Source: BAIKAL-G1 sp943369525
GTDB taxonomy: Bacteria > Cyanobacteriota > Cyanobacteriia > PCC-6307 > Cyanobiaceae
Direction: 5' to 3'
DNA: 34,783 nucleotides
Assembly (NCBI GenBank): GCA_943369525.1
Contig: CALRNL020000015.1
Location: forward strand, 1 to 34,783
Below, piece by piece: positions 23,941-32,122 of this stretch; positions within the stretch are counted from its first letter, which is position 1, and each line of letters starts with the position of its first letter. The translations under genes and the position numbers were made by a program. Below the pieces are notes generated by a model. The model was not told where the DNA came from, ran no database searches, and saw only the letters and a program-made list of their open reading frames with translations.

Positions 23941-24432
23941 ATGCAATGCCCCTCCTGCCAACACACCGACAGCCGCGTGCTGGAGTCCCGGGCGGCGGAC
24001 TCCGGACGCAGTGTGCGCCGGCGCCGTGAATGCCTCAACTGTGACTTCCGCTTCACCACCTACGAACGGGTCGAAACCGTGCCGGTGACGGTGGTGAAAC
24101 GCAACGGCAGCCGCGAAACCTTCAGCCGCAGCAAATTGCTCCATGGCCTGCTGCGGGCCTGCGAAAAAACCGGCCTCGAGCCCGCCCGGCTGGAAGGGGT
24201 AGTCGATGAGATCGAATTGCAACTGCAGGGCCGCAGCGGCCGCGAAGTGAGCAGCAATGAGATCGGCGAGCTGGTGTTGCAGCAGCTCAGCGAAATTAGC
24301 GAGGTGGCCTACGTGCGCTTTGCCTCGGTGTATCGCCAGTTCCAGGGGATCAGCGATTTCGTGGCCACCCTCGAGGGCCTGAGCCGCCGGCCCCGCAGCC
24401 GGGCCGCCAAGCTGGCGACAGCGGTGGGCTAA
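23941..24432 (+). CDS. nrdR: Transcriptional repressor NrdR
   Basis: 163 residues from an ATG at 23941. A zinc ribbon is formed by Cys3, Cys6, Cys31 and Cys34 (MQCPSC, ECLNC), and FRFTTYERVE closes it. An ATP-cone domain follows (VVKRNGSRETFSRSKLLHGL to about 140). NrdR senses ATP/dATP and represses ribonucleotide reductase genes by binding NrdR boxes. Length and domain order are standard. Its own transcript starts after the psbT terminator. Confidence 0.95.
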   Translation: MQCPSCQHTDSRVLESRAADSGRSVRRRRECLNCDFRFTTYERVETVPVTVVKRNGSRETFSRSKLLHGLLRACEKTGLEPARLEGVVDEIELQLQGRSGREVSSNEIGELVLQQLSEISEVAYVRFASVYRQFQGISDFVATLEGLSRRPRSRAAKLATAVG

Positions 24433-24819
24433 CGCTCGCCCCCCAATGGAAGGGCTTGGGGGGAGGGGCCAGGCCTTTGGCATGGCCTGAGGTCGGCTCT
24501 ATAGGCATCCCAAATAAAGCGCGCCTATTTCTGTCGCCGTTTTGAACCCATCAACCTGGGCCGCTCTGGTTGATCGGCCCAGGCGGGCAGGTTCGGGCTT
24601 GGCGGGTTGCGCCCTGGCTTAGGGGCGTGGGGCGGGGCGTGGGCAACGGGAACCCCGGGGCCCGGTGCGGCAAGGGGGGCTAGGGCCTGACAGGGAGGAT
24701 CCAGTCCCGGTTCAGGGGAGCAAAACCGCTTTTTGTATAGTGGTTGATTCTGCGCCTGACGTCGGCGGACGTTGGCGCCGATTCCCTCGCCCTGCCCTAG
24801 GCAGTCCGCCACCTCCCCC
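24433..24819. other. Intergenic stretch between nrdR and rps1
   Basis: 387 bases without a gene. Just after nrdR a hairpin with arms CCCCCCAA (24439-24446) and TTGGGGGG (24456-24463) may weaken read-through, but it lacks a T-tract. Near the right end an AT-rich patch with TATAGT (24736-24741) after a T-run is the best candidate -10 for rps1; no good -35 is seen. The long leader of about 75 bases would allow control of rps1, but I see no defined element. Confidence 0.45.
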
Positions 24820-25887
24820 ATGACCGTGACCCCTTCCGACGTCAGTCTCCTTGAGGCAGGCAGCCCCATTGACCTGGAGCAGGAGATCGCCGCAGAGCTC
24901 GATCTCGACCTGGCCATCCCGGAAGAGGTGCCCACCGCCGATGACCCCGGCAGCCGGGCGGCCGTGCGCGACATGGATGGGGTGGGCTTCACCCTGGAGG
25001 AATTCGCCTCCCTCCTCAGCAAATACGACTACACCTTCAAGCCTGGCGACGTGGTGAAGGGCACCGTGTTCGCCATGGAGCCCAAGGGCGCCATGATCGA
25101 CATCGGCGCCAAGACCGCCGCCTTCATGCCCATGCAGGAGGTGTCGATCAACCGGGTGGAAAGCATCTCCGACGTGCTGGAGCCCGGCGAAGTGCGCGAG
25201 TTCTTCATTCTCAGCGAAGAGAACGAAGACGGCCAGCTCACCCTCTCGATCCGCCGGATCGAATACCAGCGGGCCTGGGAGCGGGTGCGCCAGCTGCAAA
25301 AGGAAGACGCCACCATCTATTCGGAAGTGTTTGCCACCAACCGCGGTGGTGCCCTGGTGCGGGTGGAAGGCCTGCGCGGCTTCATCCCCGGCAGCCACAT
25401 CAGCACCCGCAAGCCCAAGGAAGACCTGGTGGCCGACTTCCTGCCGCTCAAGTTCCTGGAGGTGGACGAGGAGCGCAACCGCCTGGTGCTCAGCCATCGC
25501 CGCGCCCTGGTGGAGCGCAAGATGAACCGCCTCGAGGTGGGCGAAGTGGTGATCGGCACCGTGCGCGGCATCAAGCCCTACGGCGCCTTCATCGACATCG
25601 GTGGCGTCAGCGGCCTGCTGCACATCTCCGAAATCAGCCACGAACACATCGAGACCCCCCATACGGTGCTCAATGTCAACGACCAGATGAAGGTGATGAT
25701 CATCGACCTCGACGCCGAGCGGGGCCGCATCTCCCTGTCCACCAAGGCGCTCGAGCCCGAGCCCGGCGACATGCTCACCGATCCCCAGAAGGTGTTTGAC
25801 AAGGCCGAGGAGATGGCCGCCCGCTACAAGCAGATGCTGCTGGAGCAGGCCGAGGAGAACGAGCCCATGGGCGTCACCCTCGACTGA
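24820..25887 (+). CDS. rpsA: 30S ribosomal protein S1
   Basis: 355 residues from an ATG at 24820. Three S1 (OB-fold) repeats can be followed: about 70-135 (GDVVKGTVFAMEPKGAMIDI), about 155-220 (ATNRGGALVRVEGLRGFIPG) and about 240-310 (GEVVIGTVRGIKPYGAFIDI then SGLLHISEIS). This is the short cyanobacterial/plastid form; the enterobacterial form has six repeats. S1 helps the 30S subunit bind mRNA, especially where the Shine-Dalgarno sequence is weak, as in many genes here. The acidic N-terminus is typical. A perfect terminator hairpin follows. Confidence 0.95.
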   Translation: MTVTPSDVSLLEAGSPIDLEQEIAAELDLDLAIPEEVPTADDPGSRAAVRDMDGVGFTLEEFASLLSKYDYTFKPGDVVKGTVFAMEPKGAMIDIGAKTAAFMPMQEVSINRVESISDVLEPGEVREFFILSEENEDGQLTLSIRRIEYQRAWERVRQLQKEDATIYSEVFATNRGGALVRVEGLRGFIPGSHISTRKPKEDLVADFLPLKFLEVDEERNRLVLSHRRALVERKMNRLEVGEVVIGTVRGIKPYGAFIDIGGVSGLLHISEISHEHIETPHTVLNVNDQMKVMIIDLDAERGRISLSTKALEPEPGDMLTDPQKVFDKAEEMAARYKQMLLEQAEENEPMGVTLD

Positions 25888-25908
25888 TCCTCCGGCGCGA
25901 GTCGCCCA

Positions 25909-25947
25909 GGCCCCTGGGGAAAGCAGCCGCTTTCCCCAGGGGCCTTT
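25909..25947 (+). terminator. Intrinsic terminator after rps1
   Basis: A perfect 16-base stem, GGCCCCTGGGGAAAGC (25909-25924) with GCTTTCCCCAGGGGCC (25929-25944), loop AGCC, followed by TTT. The stem is long but the T-tract short. Confidence 0.8.
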
Positions 25948-26094
25948 CCATGGGATCCTGCCCGGAGATAGGGGCGCCCAGCAGGCTGCAGCCAGCCGGA
26001 AACGGTTGAACCCAACCTGTTGGCTGCCCCTGCCAGGGCCAGGGCATCCGTCCCCTGCGTTCGTTTTCATTCCGTTCCCTTCGGTTTCGCGTCC

Positions 26095-26874
26095 ATGCCC
26101 CGCCTGCTGCTGCGCGGCGCCGTTCTCGGCGCCGTTGAGGCGGTGCTGTTCGACAAGGACGGCACCTTGAGCCATAGCGAACCCGACCTGCTCAGCCTGG
26201 CCCAGGCCAGGGTTTTGGCCTGTATGCAGCAGGTGCCCGATCGCCAGCGGGAGCCCCTGAGGGCGTTACTGGAGAAGGCCTATGGCCTGGCGGAGGGCCG
26301 CATCCATCCGGCCGGCGTCACCGCCGTGGCCGCCCGCGACCACAACCTGATCGCCACGGCCACGGCCCTGGCCCAGGTGGGCCTGGGCTGGCCGGAAGCC
26401 CTGGCGATCAGCGAGGCGGTGTTCGCCGCCAGCGACCTAGGCGACCGGCGCCGTAGCGGCGAACCGGGCAGCACCAGCGACCTCACCGCCGGCCTGCGGC
26501 CCCTCTTGCAGGAGCTCCACGCCGCCGGGGTGGTGTGCGCCGTGATCAGCAACGACGACCGCGCCGGCATCGAGCATTTCCTCGCCAGCCACAACCTGGC
26601 TGACCTGTTTGCCGGCTACTGGAGCGCCGAACACCGGCCGCGCAAGCCCGATCCCGCCGCGGTGCACGGCCTCTGCGCCGAACTGGAGCTGGAGGTGGGG
26701 CGCTGCGCCCTGATCGGTGATGCCAACAGCGACCTGCAGATGGCCCGGGCCGCCGGCATTCCGGGGCAGCTCTGTCTCGGTTATATGGATGGCTGGAGCA
26801 GCCCGCCGCCCCTGGGTGACCCCCATCCCCTCATCCACCACTGGTCGGAACTGGGCGTCCGCAGGGACGGCTAG
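26095..26874 (+). CDS. HAD-superfamily hydrolase (phosphatase)
   Basis: 259 residues from an ATG at 26095. The four HAD motifs are present: VLFDKDGTLS (Asp20 nucleophile, Asp22), CAVISNDD, the lysine of RPRKPDPAAV, and LIGDANSDLQMARAAG. The helical cap lies between motifs one and two. Members of this subgroup are small-molecule phosphatases similar to phosphoglycolate or sugar-phosphate phosphatases; the substrate is not clear. It lies between rps1 and metK on the same strand, after the rps1 terminator, so it probably has its own promoter in the 150-base gap. Confidence 0.88.
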   Translation: MPRLLLRGAVLGAVEAVLFDKDGTLSHSEPDLLSLAQARVLACMQQVPDRQREPLRALLEKAYGLAEGRIHPAGVTAVAARDHNLIATATALAQVGLGWPEALAISEAVFAASDLGDRRRSGEPGSTSDLTAGLRPLLQELHAAGVVCAVISNDDRAGIEHFLASHNLADLFAGYWSAEHRPRKPDPAAVHGLCAELELEVGRCALIGDANSDLQMARAAGIPGQLCLGYMDGWSSPPPLGDPHPLIHHWSELGVRRDG

Positions 26875-26977
26875 GCGGAGGGTGAAGCCGCGCCAGCCCC
26901 GGGCGGCGTGGGCCTGGCGCCATCCGGGCCAGGGGGCCTGGCCATAAGCTGAGCAACTTGATTTGGCACCCTGCTGG

Positions 26978-28246
26978 ATGGCCCGATACGTCTTCACCTC
27001 GGAATCGGTAACCGAAGGCCATCCCGACAAGATCTGCGACCAGGTCAGTGATGCGGTGTTGGATGCCCTGCTGGAGCAGGATCCCGCCAGCCGGGTGGCC
27101 TGCGAAACCGTGGTGAACACAGGCCTGTGCCTGATCACCGGCGAAGTCACCACCACGGCCCGGGTGGACTTCAACACCCTGGTGCGCGGCGTGATCGAGC
27201 GCATCGGCTACAACGGCGCCCGCGCCGGCGGCTTCGATGCCCTCAGCTGCGCCGTGCTGGTCGCCCTGGACCAGCAATCCCCCGACATCGCCCAGGGCGT
27301 GAACGAAGCCGACGACCACGATGGCGATCCCCTCGATCGCATCGGGGCCGGCGACCAGGGGATCATGTTTGGCTATGCCTGCGATGAAACGCCGGAGCTG
27401 ATGCCCCTGCCGATCAGCCTGGCCCACCGGCTGGCCCGCCGCCTGGCCGAGGTGCGCCACAACGGCAGCCTCGAGTACCTGCTGCCCGACGGCAAAACCC
27501 AGGTGAGCGTGGTCTATGACAACGACCAGCCCGTGGCGATCGACACGATCCTGATCTCCACCCAGCACACCGCCGAGATCGATGGGGTGGGGGAAGAGAA
27601 GGCGATGCGGGAGCGGATCGCCGCCGACCTCTGGAGCCACGTGGTGCTGCCCGCCACCGCCGACCTGGCACTCCAGCCCAGCCTGGAGGCCGTGGGCGCC
27701 ACCGCGGCCACCCGCTTCCTGGTCAACCCCACCGGCAAGTTCGTGGTGGGCGGTCCCCAGGGCGATGCCGGCCTCACCGGCCGCAAGATCATTGTGGACA
27801 CCTACGGCGGCTACGCACGCCACGGCGGCGGCGCCTTCTCCGGCAAGGACCCCACCAAGGTGGACCGCTCCGCCGCCTATGCGGCCCGCTACGTGGCCAA
27901 GGCCCTGGTGGCCGCCGGCCTGGCCCGCAAGGTGGAAGTGCAGCTCAGCTACGCCATCGGCGTGGCCAAGCCCGTGAGCATCCTGGTGGAGAGCTTCGGC
28001 ACCGGCAAGCTCGACAATGACAGCCTCACCGCCCTGGTGCAGGAGCACTTCGACCTGCGCCCCGGCGCCATCATCGAAATCTTCAGCCTGCGCGACCTGC
28101 CCCAGCAACGGGGCGGCCGCTTCTACCAGGACGTGGCCGCCTACGGCCACTTCGGCCGCAGCGACCTCAACCTGCCCTGGGAAAACGTGGACGCCATCGC
28201 CGCCACCTTGCAGCAGGTGACAGCGGCCCAAATGGGCGTGGCCTAA
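26978..28246 (+). CDS. metK: S-adenosylmethionine synthetase
   Basis: 422 residues from an ATG at 26978 (MARYVFTSESVTEGHPDKIC). Further signatures are GAGDQGIMFGYA, GGPQGDAGLTGRKIIVDTYG and GGGAFSGKDPTKVDRSAAY. The enzyme makes S-adenosylmethionine from methionine and ATP, the methyl donor for PrmC among many others. It is slightly longer than many bacterial MetK proteins (about 380-400). It is followed by the FGGY kinase after 58 bases. Confidence 0.97.
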   Translation: MARYVFTSESVTEGHPDKICDQVSDAVLDALLEQDPASRVACETVVNTGLCLITGEVTTTARVDFNTLVRGVIERIGYNGARAGGFDALSCAVLVALDQQSPDIAQGVNEADDHDGDPLDRIGAGDQGIMFGYACDETPELMPLPISLAHRLARRLAEVRHNGSLEYLLPDGKTQVSVVYDNDQPVAIDTILISTQHTAEIDGVGEEKAMRERIAADLWSHVVLPATADLALQPSLEAVGATAATRFLVNPTGKFVVGGPQGDAGLTGRKIIVDTYGGYARHGGGAFSGKDPTKVDRSAAYAARYVAKALVAAGLARKVEVQLSYAIGVAKPVSILVESFGTGKLDNDSLTALVQEHFDLRPGAIIEIFSLRDLPQQRGGRFYQDVAAYGHFGRSDLNLPWENVDAIAATLQQVTAAQMGVA

Positions 28247-28304
28247 GCCGGCCATCGGACCCGGCGGCAACCAGGGAGCCCCGGGGGGTCGCCTGGCCCT
28301 GGGG

Positions 28305-29573
28305 ATGGACCTGGGCACCAGTGGCCTGCGGCTGGCCCTGCTGAATGGCCAGGGCCAGTTGGTGGCCGGGCGCCAGGCCGCCTATCCGGGAGCCTTTGAA
28401 GACCCTACCAGTTGGCGCGACGGCCTGATCGCCCTGGTGGCAAGCCTGGAGCCCGGCCAACGCCAGCGGATCGGGGCGATCGCCCTCGATGGCACCTCCG
28501 GCACCCTGCTGCGCTGCGACCCCAACGGCATTCCCCTGGGGGACGCCCTCGCCTATCACCGGGCCCGCCCCGATCAGCAGGCCGCCAGCGCGGCCCTGGT
28601 GGCGCCGGGCAGCCCGGCGGCGAGCGCCAGCGGCAGCCTGGCCCGGGCCCTGGCGCTACGCCAAGGCGCCAAGGGCCCGGGCCTGCTGCGCCACCAGGCC
28701 GACTGGCTGATGGGCTGGCTCCTGGGCGACTGGCGTTGGGGCGAGGAGGGCAACAACCTCAAGCTGGGCTGGGATCTGGTGGAAAGCCGCTGGAGCGGCG
28801 CCCTTGGCAGCCAGGACTGGGCATCCGAATTGCCCGAAGTGGTGGCCAGCGGCACCCGCCTGGGGGCTCTCGGAGCCGGCGCCCGCGCCCTTTTGGATCT
28901 GGAACCCGGATGCCTGGTGGTGGCGGGCACCACCGACGCCAATGCGGCCGTGCTGGCCGCAGGTCTGGAGCCGGGCGATGGACTGACCGTGCTCGGCACC
29001 ACCTTGGTGCTGAAGCAATTCAGCCCCGAGCCGATCAGCGGCCCTGGCATCAGCTGCCATCGCCTGGGCGGGCGCTGGCTGGTGGGTGGCGCCTCCAACG
29101 CCGGGGGCGGCGTGCTGCGCCAATTCTTCTCCGAGCGGGACCTGGCCGAGCTCAGCCGCCAGATCAACCCCGACCGGCCCAGTGGCCTGCCGCTACGCCC
29201 CCTGCCCCGGCGCGGCGAACGGTTCCCTGTTGACGATCCAGGCCTGGAGCCGGTGCTGGGCCCGCGGCCGGTCAGTGATGCCCTGTTCCTGCAGGGGTTA
29301 CTCGAGGGGCTGGCGGTGATTGAGCGGGACGGCTGGCAGCGGTTGCAGGCCCTGGGGGCGCCACCGATCCGGCGGGTGATCAGCCTGGGGGGCGGCGCCC
29401 GCAACCCCCAGTGGCGCCGGATCCGGGAACGGTGCCTCGGGCTGCCGGTGCGGAATCGACCCAACCTCTCGGCCGCAGCTGGGGTGGCGCGGCTGGCGCT
29501 CAGTGCCCTCCCCCAGGAGCTTGGAGCCACAATGGGCCCTGATCCTTTGGCCCCGGCCACCCCAACCCCATGA
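28305..29573 (+). CDS. FGGY-family carbohydrate kinase, probably D-ribulokinase
   Basis: 422 residues from the ATG at 28305. Kinase signatures are DLGTSG at the N-terminus, ALDGTSGT (61-67), and GTTDANAAVLAAG with the catalytic aspartate. The cyanobacterial relative SePSK of Synechococcus elongatus, with similar motifs and length, phosphorylates D-ribulose, so that activity is likely here. In such kinases a few residues usually precede DxGTSG; here the start codon sits one residue before it. The upstream frame (GRLALG) stays open but offers no ATG, GTG or TTG, so a non-standard start such as CTG is possible. It ends in an ATGA overlap with a tiny membrane-protein gene. Confidence 0.82.
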   Translation: MDLGTSGLRLALLNGQGQLVAGRQAAYPGAFEDPTSWRDGLIALVASLEPGQRQRIGAIALDGTSGTLLRCDPNGIPLGDALAYHRARPDQQAASAALVAPGSPAASASGSLARALALRQGAKGPGLLRHQADWLMGWLLGDWRWGEEGNNLKLGWDLVESRWSGALGSQDWASELPEVVASGTRLGALGAGARALLDLEPGCLVVAGTTDANAAVLAAGLEPGDGLTVLGTTLVLKQFSPEPISGPGISCHRLGGRWLVGGASNAGGGVLRQFFSERDLAELSRQINPDRPSGLPLRPLPRRGERFPVDDPGLEPVLGPRPVSDALFLQGLLEGLAVIERDGWQRLQALGAPPIRRVISLGGGARNPQWRRIRERCLGLPVRNRPNLSAAAGVARLALSALPQELGATMGPDPLAPATPTP

Positions 29574-29689
29574 ACGAGCGCTTGCGCACGGTGTTGTCGA
29601 TGGGCCTGTTCGTGATCCTGGCTGGCTATGTGGGTTTTAGCGGCCTGCGCCTGGCCGTGCTGCTCTGGCAACGCTTCGGCGCCGGCTGA
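29570..29689 (+). CDS. 39-residue single-helix membrane peptide
   Basis: The ATG at 29570 overlaps the TGA of the kinase gene (ATGA), the classic form of translational coupling. The peptide begins MNERLRTVLSMG, has one membrane helix (LFVILAGYVGFSGLRLAVLL) and ends WQRFGAG. I do not recognise a named family. The clean helix, the basic N-terminal end and the coupled start make it more than chance. It may be a small thylakoid or plasma membrane protein. Confidence 0.5.
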   Translation: MNERLRTVLSMGLFVILAGYVGFSGLRLAVLLWQRFGAG

Positions 29690-29770
29690 GGCCAGGGCCC
29701 CAAGCACCGCCAAGGCACCGCCCGCACCCCGTCGCCCCCAGAATCACCCCACCCCCACCGACCGTTTGCC

Positions 29771-30049
29771 ATGGCCGCCGACCCCCTCAGCCCCGCCGTG
29801 AGTGATCGGATCTGCAAGCACATGAACGAGGACCACGCCTCTGCCGTGGTGGCCTACGCCCGCCACTACGGCGGCATTAGCGATGCCCAAACGGCCACGA
29901 TGCGCAAGGTGGGTGCCGAGGCGATGGAATTGGAGGTGGATGGCCAGCCCGTGCTGGTGCCCTTCGACCACCCCTTGAGCGATAGCGAAGACGCCCACCG
30001 CACCCTGGTGGCGATGCTGCGGGCCATGCCCCGTCCAGACAAAGTCTGA
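29771..30049 (+). CDS. DUF2470-domain protein
   Basis: 92 residues from an ATG at 29771. The whole protein is one DUF2470 domain, with ICKHMNEDHASAVVAYARHY near the start and MELEVDG and VPFDHPLSDSEDAH further on. The domain occurs at the end of HugZ-like haem-handling proteins and alone in cyanobacteria and plastids, where links to haem or tetrapyrrole metabolism have been proposed. The HMNEDH block carries the conserved histidines. It lies between the membrane peptide and comF. Confidence 0.85.
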   Translation: MAADPLSPAVSDRICKHMNEDHASAVVAYARHYGGISDAQTATMRKVGAEAMELEVDGQPVLVPFDHPLSDSEDAHRTLVAMLRAMPRPDKV

Positions 30050-30151
30050 AGCCAGGCCGCGCCTGGCCGTCGGCCGCTGAGCCTGGGCCGGTGGGCTTGG
30101 CAAACCGGCCAGGACCGGGGAACCCTTGGGCCCGTATCGCCAAGCCCGGCC

Positions 30152-30982
30152 ATGCTCCAAGCCCTGTTCCAGGCCGGTCTCCAGCTGATCAGCACCAGCC
30201 CCTGCCCCCTCTGCGGCGGCGGGGCCGATCCGCCTGAAGAGCGAGGGCCCTGCCACCCCTGCCGGGACCGATTCGCCCTGCCCAGCGGTGGCCTAGCCGG
30301 CGAATCGCCGCTCCCCTGGCATGGCGTGGGGATCTACGACGGCGCCTATCGCCAGTTGCTGCTCAGCCAGCGGAAAACACCGAAAGGGACAGTGCTGCGG
30401 GGCCTGGCCCGGGCCCTGGCCCCGCAGGTTCCCGGTGGGATCGGGGGCACGATCCTCGTGGCCATCCCCAGCTGGAAACGCCGGGGCAATCCCCTGCCTG
30501 GCCTGGTCGTGCAGCAGCTGATCGGCCCGCCTTGGGGAGGCCGGACCCTGCCGCTTCTGGAACGCAGCCGCCCAACCCTGGGCCAACACCACCTGGATCG
30601 CCAGCTGCGCCTGAGCAACCAGGAGGGCACCTTCCGGCTTGGGCCTGGCCCACGGCCCGCCCTGGCGCAGCTGAAACGCCAGCCGATCTGGCTGGTGGAT
30701 GACATCCTCACCACCGGAGCCACGGCCCTGGCTGCCGCCGGCGCCCTAGAGCAGGCGGGCCTAACGGTGAAGGGGCTGCTCTGCCTGGCGAGAACCCCCT
30801 TTCGGGGCCAAGGGCAGAAGCACGCCATGGACAACGACGAGCCCTTGCCAGCCCCCTTGCTGGCAAGGGCTCCAAGGGGCCTGGAAGGAAGGGTTTGGGC
30901 AGCGGGTCAACCCGCCACAGCAAAGGGGCCCGAACCCCGTGATCTAAGATCTTCGGGTCGCTCCGGCGACGGGCCGGGATAG
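30152..30982 (+). CDS. comF: ComF-family phosphoribosyltransferase-like protein
   Basis: 276 residues from an ATG at 30152. The N-terminal CPLCGG followed by CHPC is the ComF zinc-binding pair, and PIWLVDDILTTGATALAAAG is the phosphoribosyltransferase PRPP loop. ComF acts in natural transformation, as does DprA, encoded 11 kb to the left. The family normally ends near LCLARTP, here at about residue 216. The frame then runs on for 60 residues of unrelated, low-complexity sequence, through a perfect hairpin, and stops only at a TAG inside the tRNA-Phe gene (30980-30982). The ancestral stop has probably been lost or displaced. Whether the extension is tolerated is unknown. Confidence 0.87.
   Translation: MLQALFQAGLQLISTSPCPLCGGGADPPEERGPCHPCRDRFALPSGGLAGESPLPWHGVGIYDGAYRQLLLSQRKTPKGTVLRGLARALAPQVPGGIGGTILVAIPSWKRRGNPLPGLVVQQLIGPPWGGRTLPLLERSRPTLGQHHLDRQLRLSNQEGTFRLGPGPRPALAQLKRQPIWLVDDILTTGATALAAAGALEQAGLTVKGLLCLARTPFRGQGQKHAMDNDEPLPAPLLARAPRGLEGRVWAAGQPATAKGPEPRDLRSSGRSGDGPG
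30839..30872. repeat. Perfect 14-base hairpin inside the comF 3' extension
   Basis: Arms GAGCCCTTGCCAGC (30839-30852) and GCTGGCAAGGGCTC (30859-30872) with loop CCCCTT. It lies beyond the end of the conserved ComF domain and before the tRNA promoter region. It looks like a terminator stem without its T-tract, or an inserted palindrome. Confidence 0.75.
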
Positions 30983-31045
30983 CTCAGTTGGTAGAGCAGG
31001 CGATTGAAAATCGCCGTGTCCCCAGTTCAAATCTGGGTCCTGGCA
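30973..31045 (+). tRNA. tRNA-Phe (anticodon GAA)
   Basis: 73 bases fold as a cloverleaf. The acceptor stem pairs GCCGGGA (30973-30979) with TCCTGGC (31038-31044), with discriminator A31045. The D loop contains AGCTCAGTTGGTAGAGC. The anticodon stem-loop GCGATTGAAAATCGC carries GAA for phenylalanine. The T arm contains GTTCAAATC. The 3' CCA is not encoded. The stop codon of the comF frame falls within positions 8-10 of this tRNA. Confidence 0.97.
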
Positions 31046-31065
31046 TTCATAACGCCCCAGGGGTC

Positions 31066-31302
31066 ATGCGTACTCCACGACCGGAGGCCAGTAACCAGCT
31101 GTTCGATAACGCCGACAGCTTCGGCATGGTTTTCGATGAGGCCTGGAAGCGCCACACCGCCCAAAACCCCGGCCAGGCCCTGGCCAACAGCGACAAACTT
31201 GACCTAATTCTGGCCAGCTGCGCCGACCATCCCTTCATGCTGAGCAACCCGGCCATGGCCCGCCAGGTGGCCGAGTTCCGCATCCGGCTGTTGGGTCTCT
31301 AG
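31066..31302 (+). CDS. Conserved-looking small soluble protein
   Basis: 78 residues from an ATG at 31066, 20 bases after tRNA-Phe. The sequence (FDNADSFGMVFDEAWKRHT, then SDKLDLILASCADHPFMLSN and ARQVAEFRIRLLGL) looks like a compact alpha-helical protein. I do not recognise a named family, though such short proteins next to tRNA genes are common in picocyanobacteria. Its base composition and codon use match the neighbouring genes, which supports coding. Function unknown. Confidence 0.7.
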   Translation: MRTPRPEASNQLFDNADSFGMVFDEAWKRHTAQNPGQALANSDKLDLILASCADHPFMLSNPAMARQVAEFRIRLLGL

Positions 31303-31403
31303 GCGGGGCCAGGGGCTTGGGCCTGGATCGCTGCCGGTTGCTGAGTTCTGCGTTTCCAGCGATCGGTCCATTGCCGGGACGCCACAGCCCATAGGATCCG
31401 GCC

Positions 31404-31997
31404 ATGACCAGCCCCTCCGCCCGCCTGCTGCGCCAGTTGAGCGCCGGCTTCAGCAACCAGCACCAGGCCTTCGAAAACCCGCCCCTCTTCGCCCACATCC
31501 TGGTGAAGTTCCGGCCCCTGCCCCAGCTGGAGCCAGGCTCGCTGCTGCTCGAGCAGTGCTATTCGATGGATCCGGGCCGCCCCTACCGCATTCGGGTGCT
31601 GCGGGTGGAGCAACGCAGCGACAGCCTGGTGATTCACAACCAGGCGATTGGCGAGGAGGAGCGCTTCTGGGGCGCGGTGGAGGACGCCGAACGGCGCCAG
31701 CTGATCCGCCAGGACGACCTGCGCCTGCTCGAAGGTTGCACCTACATGGTGAAGGAAACGGCCAACGGCTTCATCGGTGAGGTGGAACCGGGCTGCCGCT
31801 GCCTGGTGGAACGCAAGGGAGCCACCGCCTACCTGGTTAGCAGCTTCGAGCTCGATGGCCAGGGCATGCGCACGATCGACCGGGGCCACGACCCCCGCAG
31901 CCACGACCAGCTCTGGGGCTCCCTAGCTGGCCCGTTTGAGTTCGAGCGCACCCACGACTACAGCGCCGAACTGCCCCGCGACTGGCTCCAGGGTTGA
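31404..31997 (+). CDS. cpcT: Phycobiliprotein lyase of the CpcT/CpeT family
   Basis: 197 residues from an ATG at 31404, the usual length. Typical CpcT features are LLRQLSAGFSNQHQAFENPP, then LEQCYSMDPGRPYRIRVLRV, GCTYMVKETANGFIGEVEPG and FELDGQGMRTIDRGHDP. CpcT attaches phycocyanobilin to the Cys-153-type site of the phycocyanin beta subunit, the protein whose gene begins at 34715. CpeT, the phycoerythrin counterpart, is in the same family; the phycocyanin context favours CpcT. It converges with a coiled-coil protein gene. Confidence 0.9.
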   Translation: MTSPSARLLRQLSAGFSNQHQAFENPPLFAHILVKFRPLPQLEPGSLLLEQCYSMDPGRPYRIRVLRVEQRSDSLVIHNQAIGEEERFWGAVEDAERRQLIRQDDLRLLEGCTYMVKETANGFIGEVEPGCRCLVERKGATAYLVSSFELDGQGMRTIDRGHDPRSHDQLWGSLAGPFEFERTHDYSAELPRDWLQG

Positions 31998-32122
31998 CGT
32001 TCCAACGATCTGCCGAACAGGCGATCGGAGCCCCACTCAATCTGGATAATCGAACCGTCTAAGTATGCGGAAGATGCCACCCTCAGCCGAACATCGGTAG
32101 AGCCGACCAAGCGATCGGGCCC

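Noticed and set aside
24712..26175. A 487-codon minus-strand open frame opposite rps1
   Set aside because: It is histidine/glycine-biased and is the antisense shadow of the GC-rich rps1 codons; the plus strand encodes three clear S1 domains.
26831..28318. A 495-codon minus-strand open frame opposite metK
   Set aside because: It is an antisense shadow of metK; no domain is recognisable.
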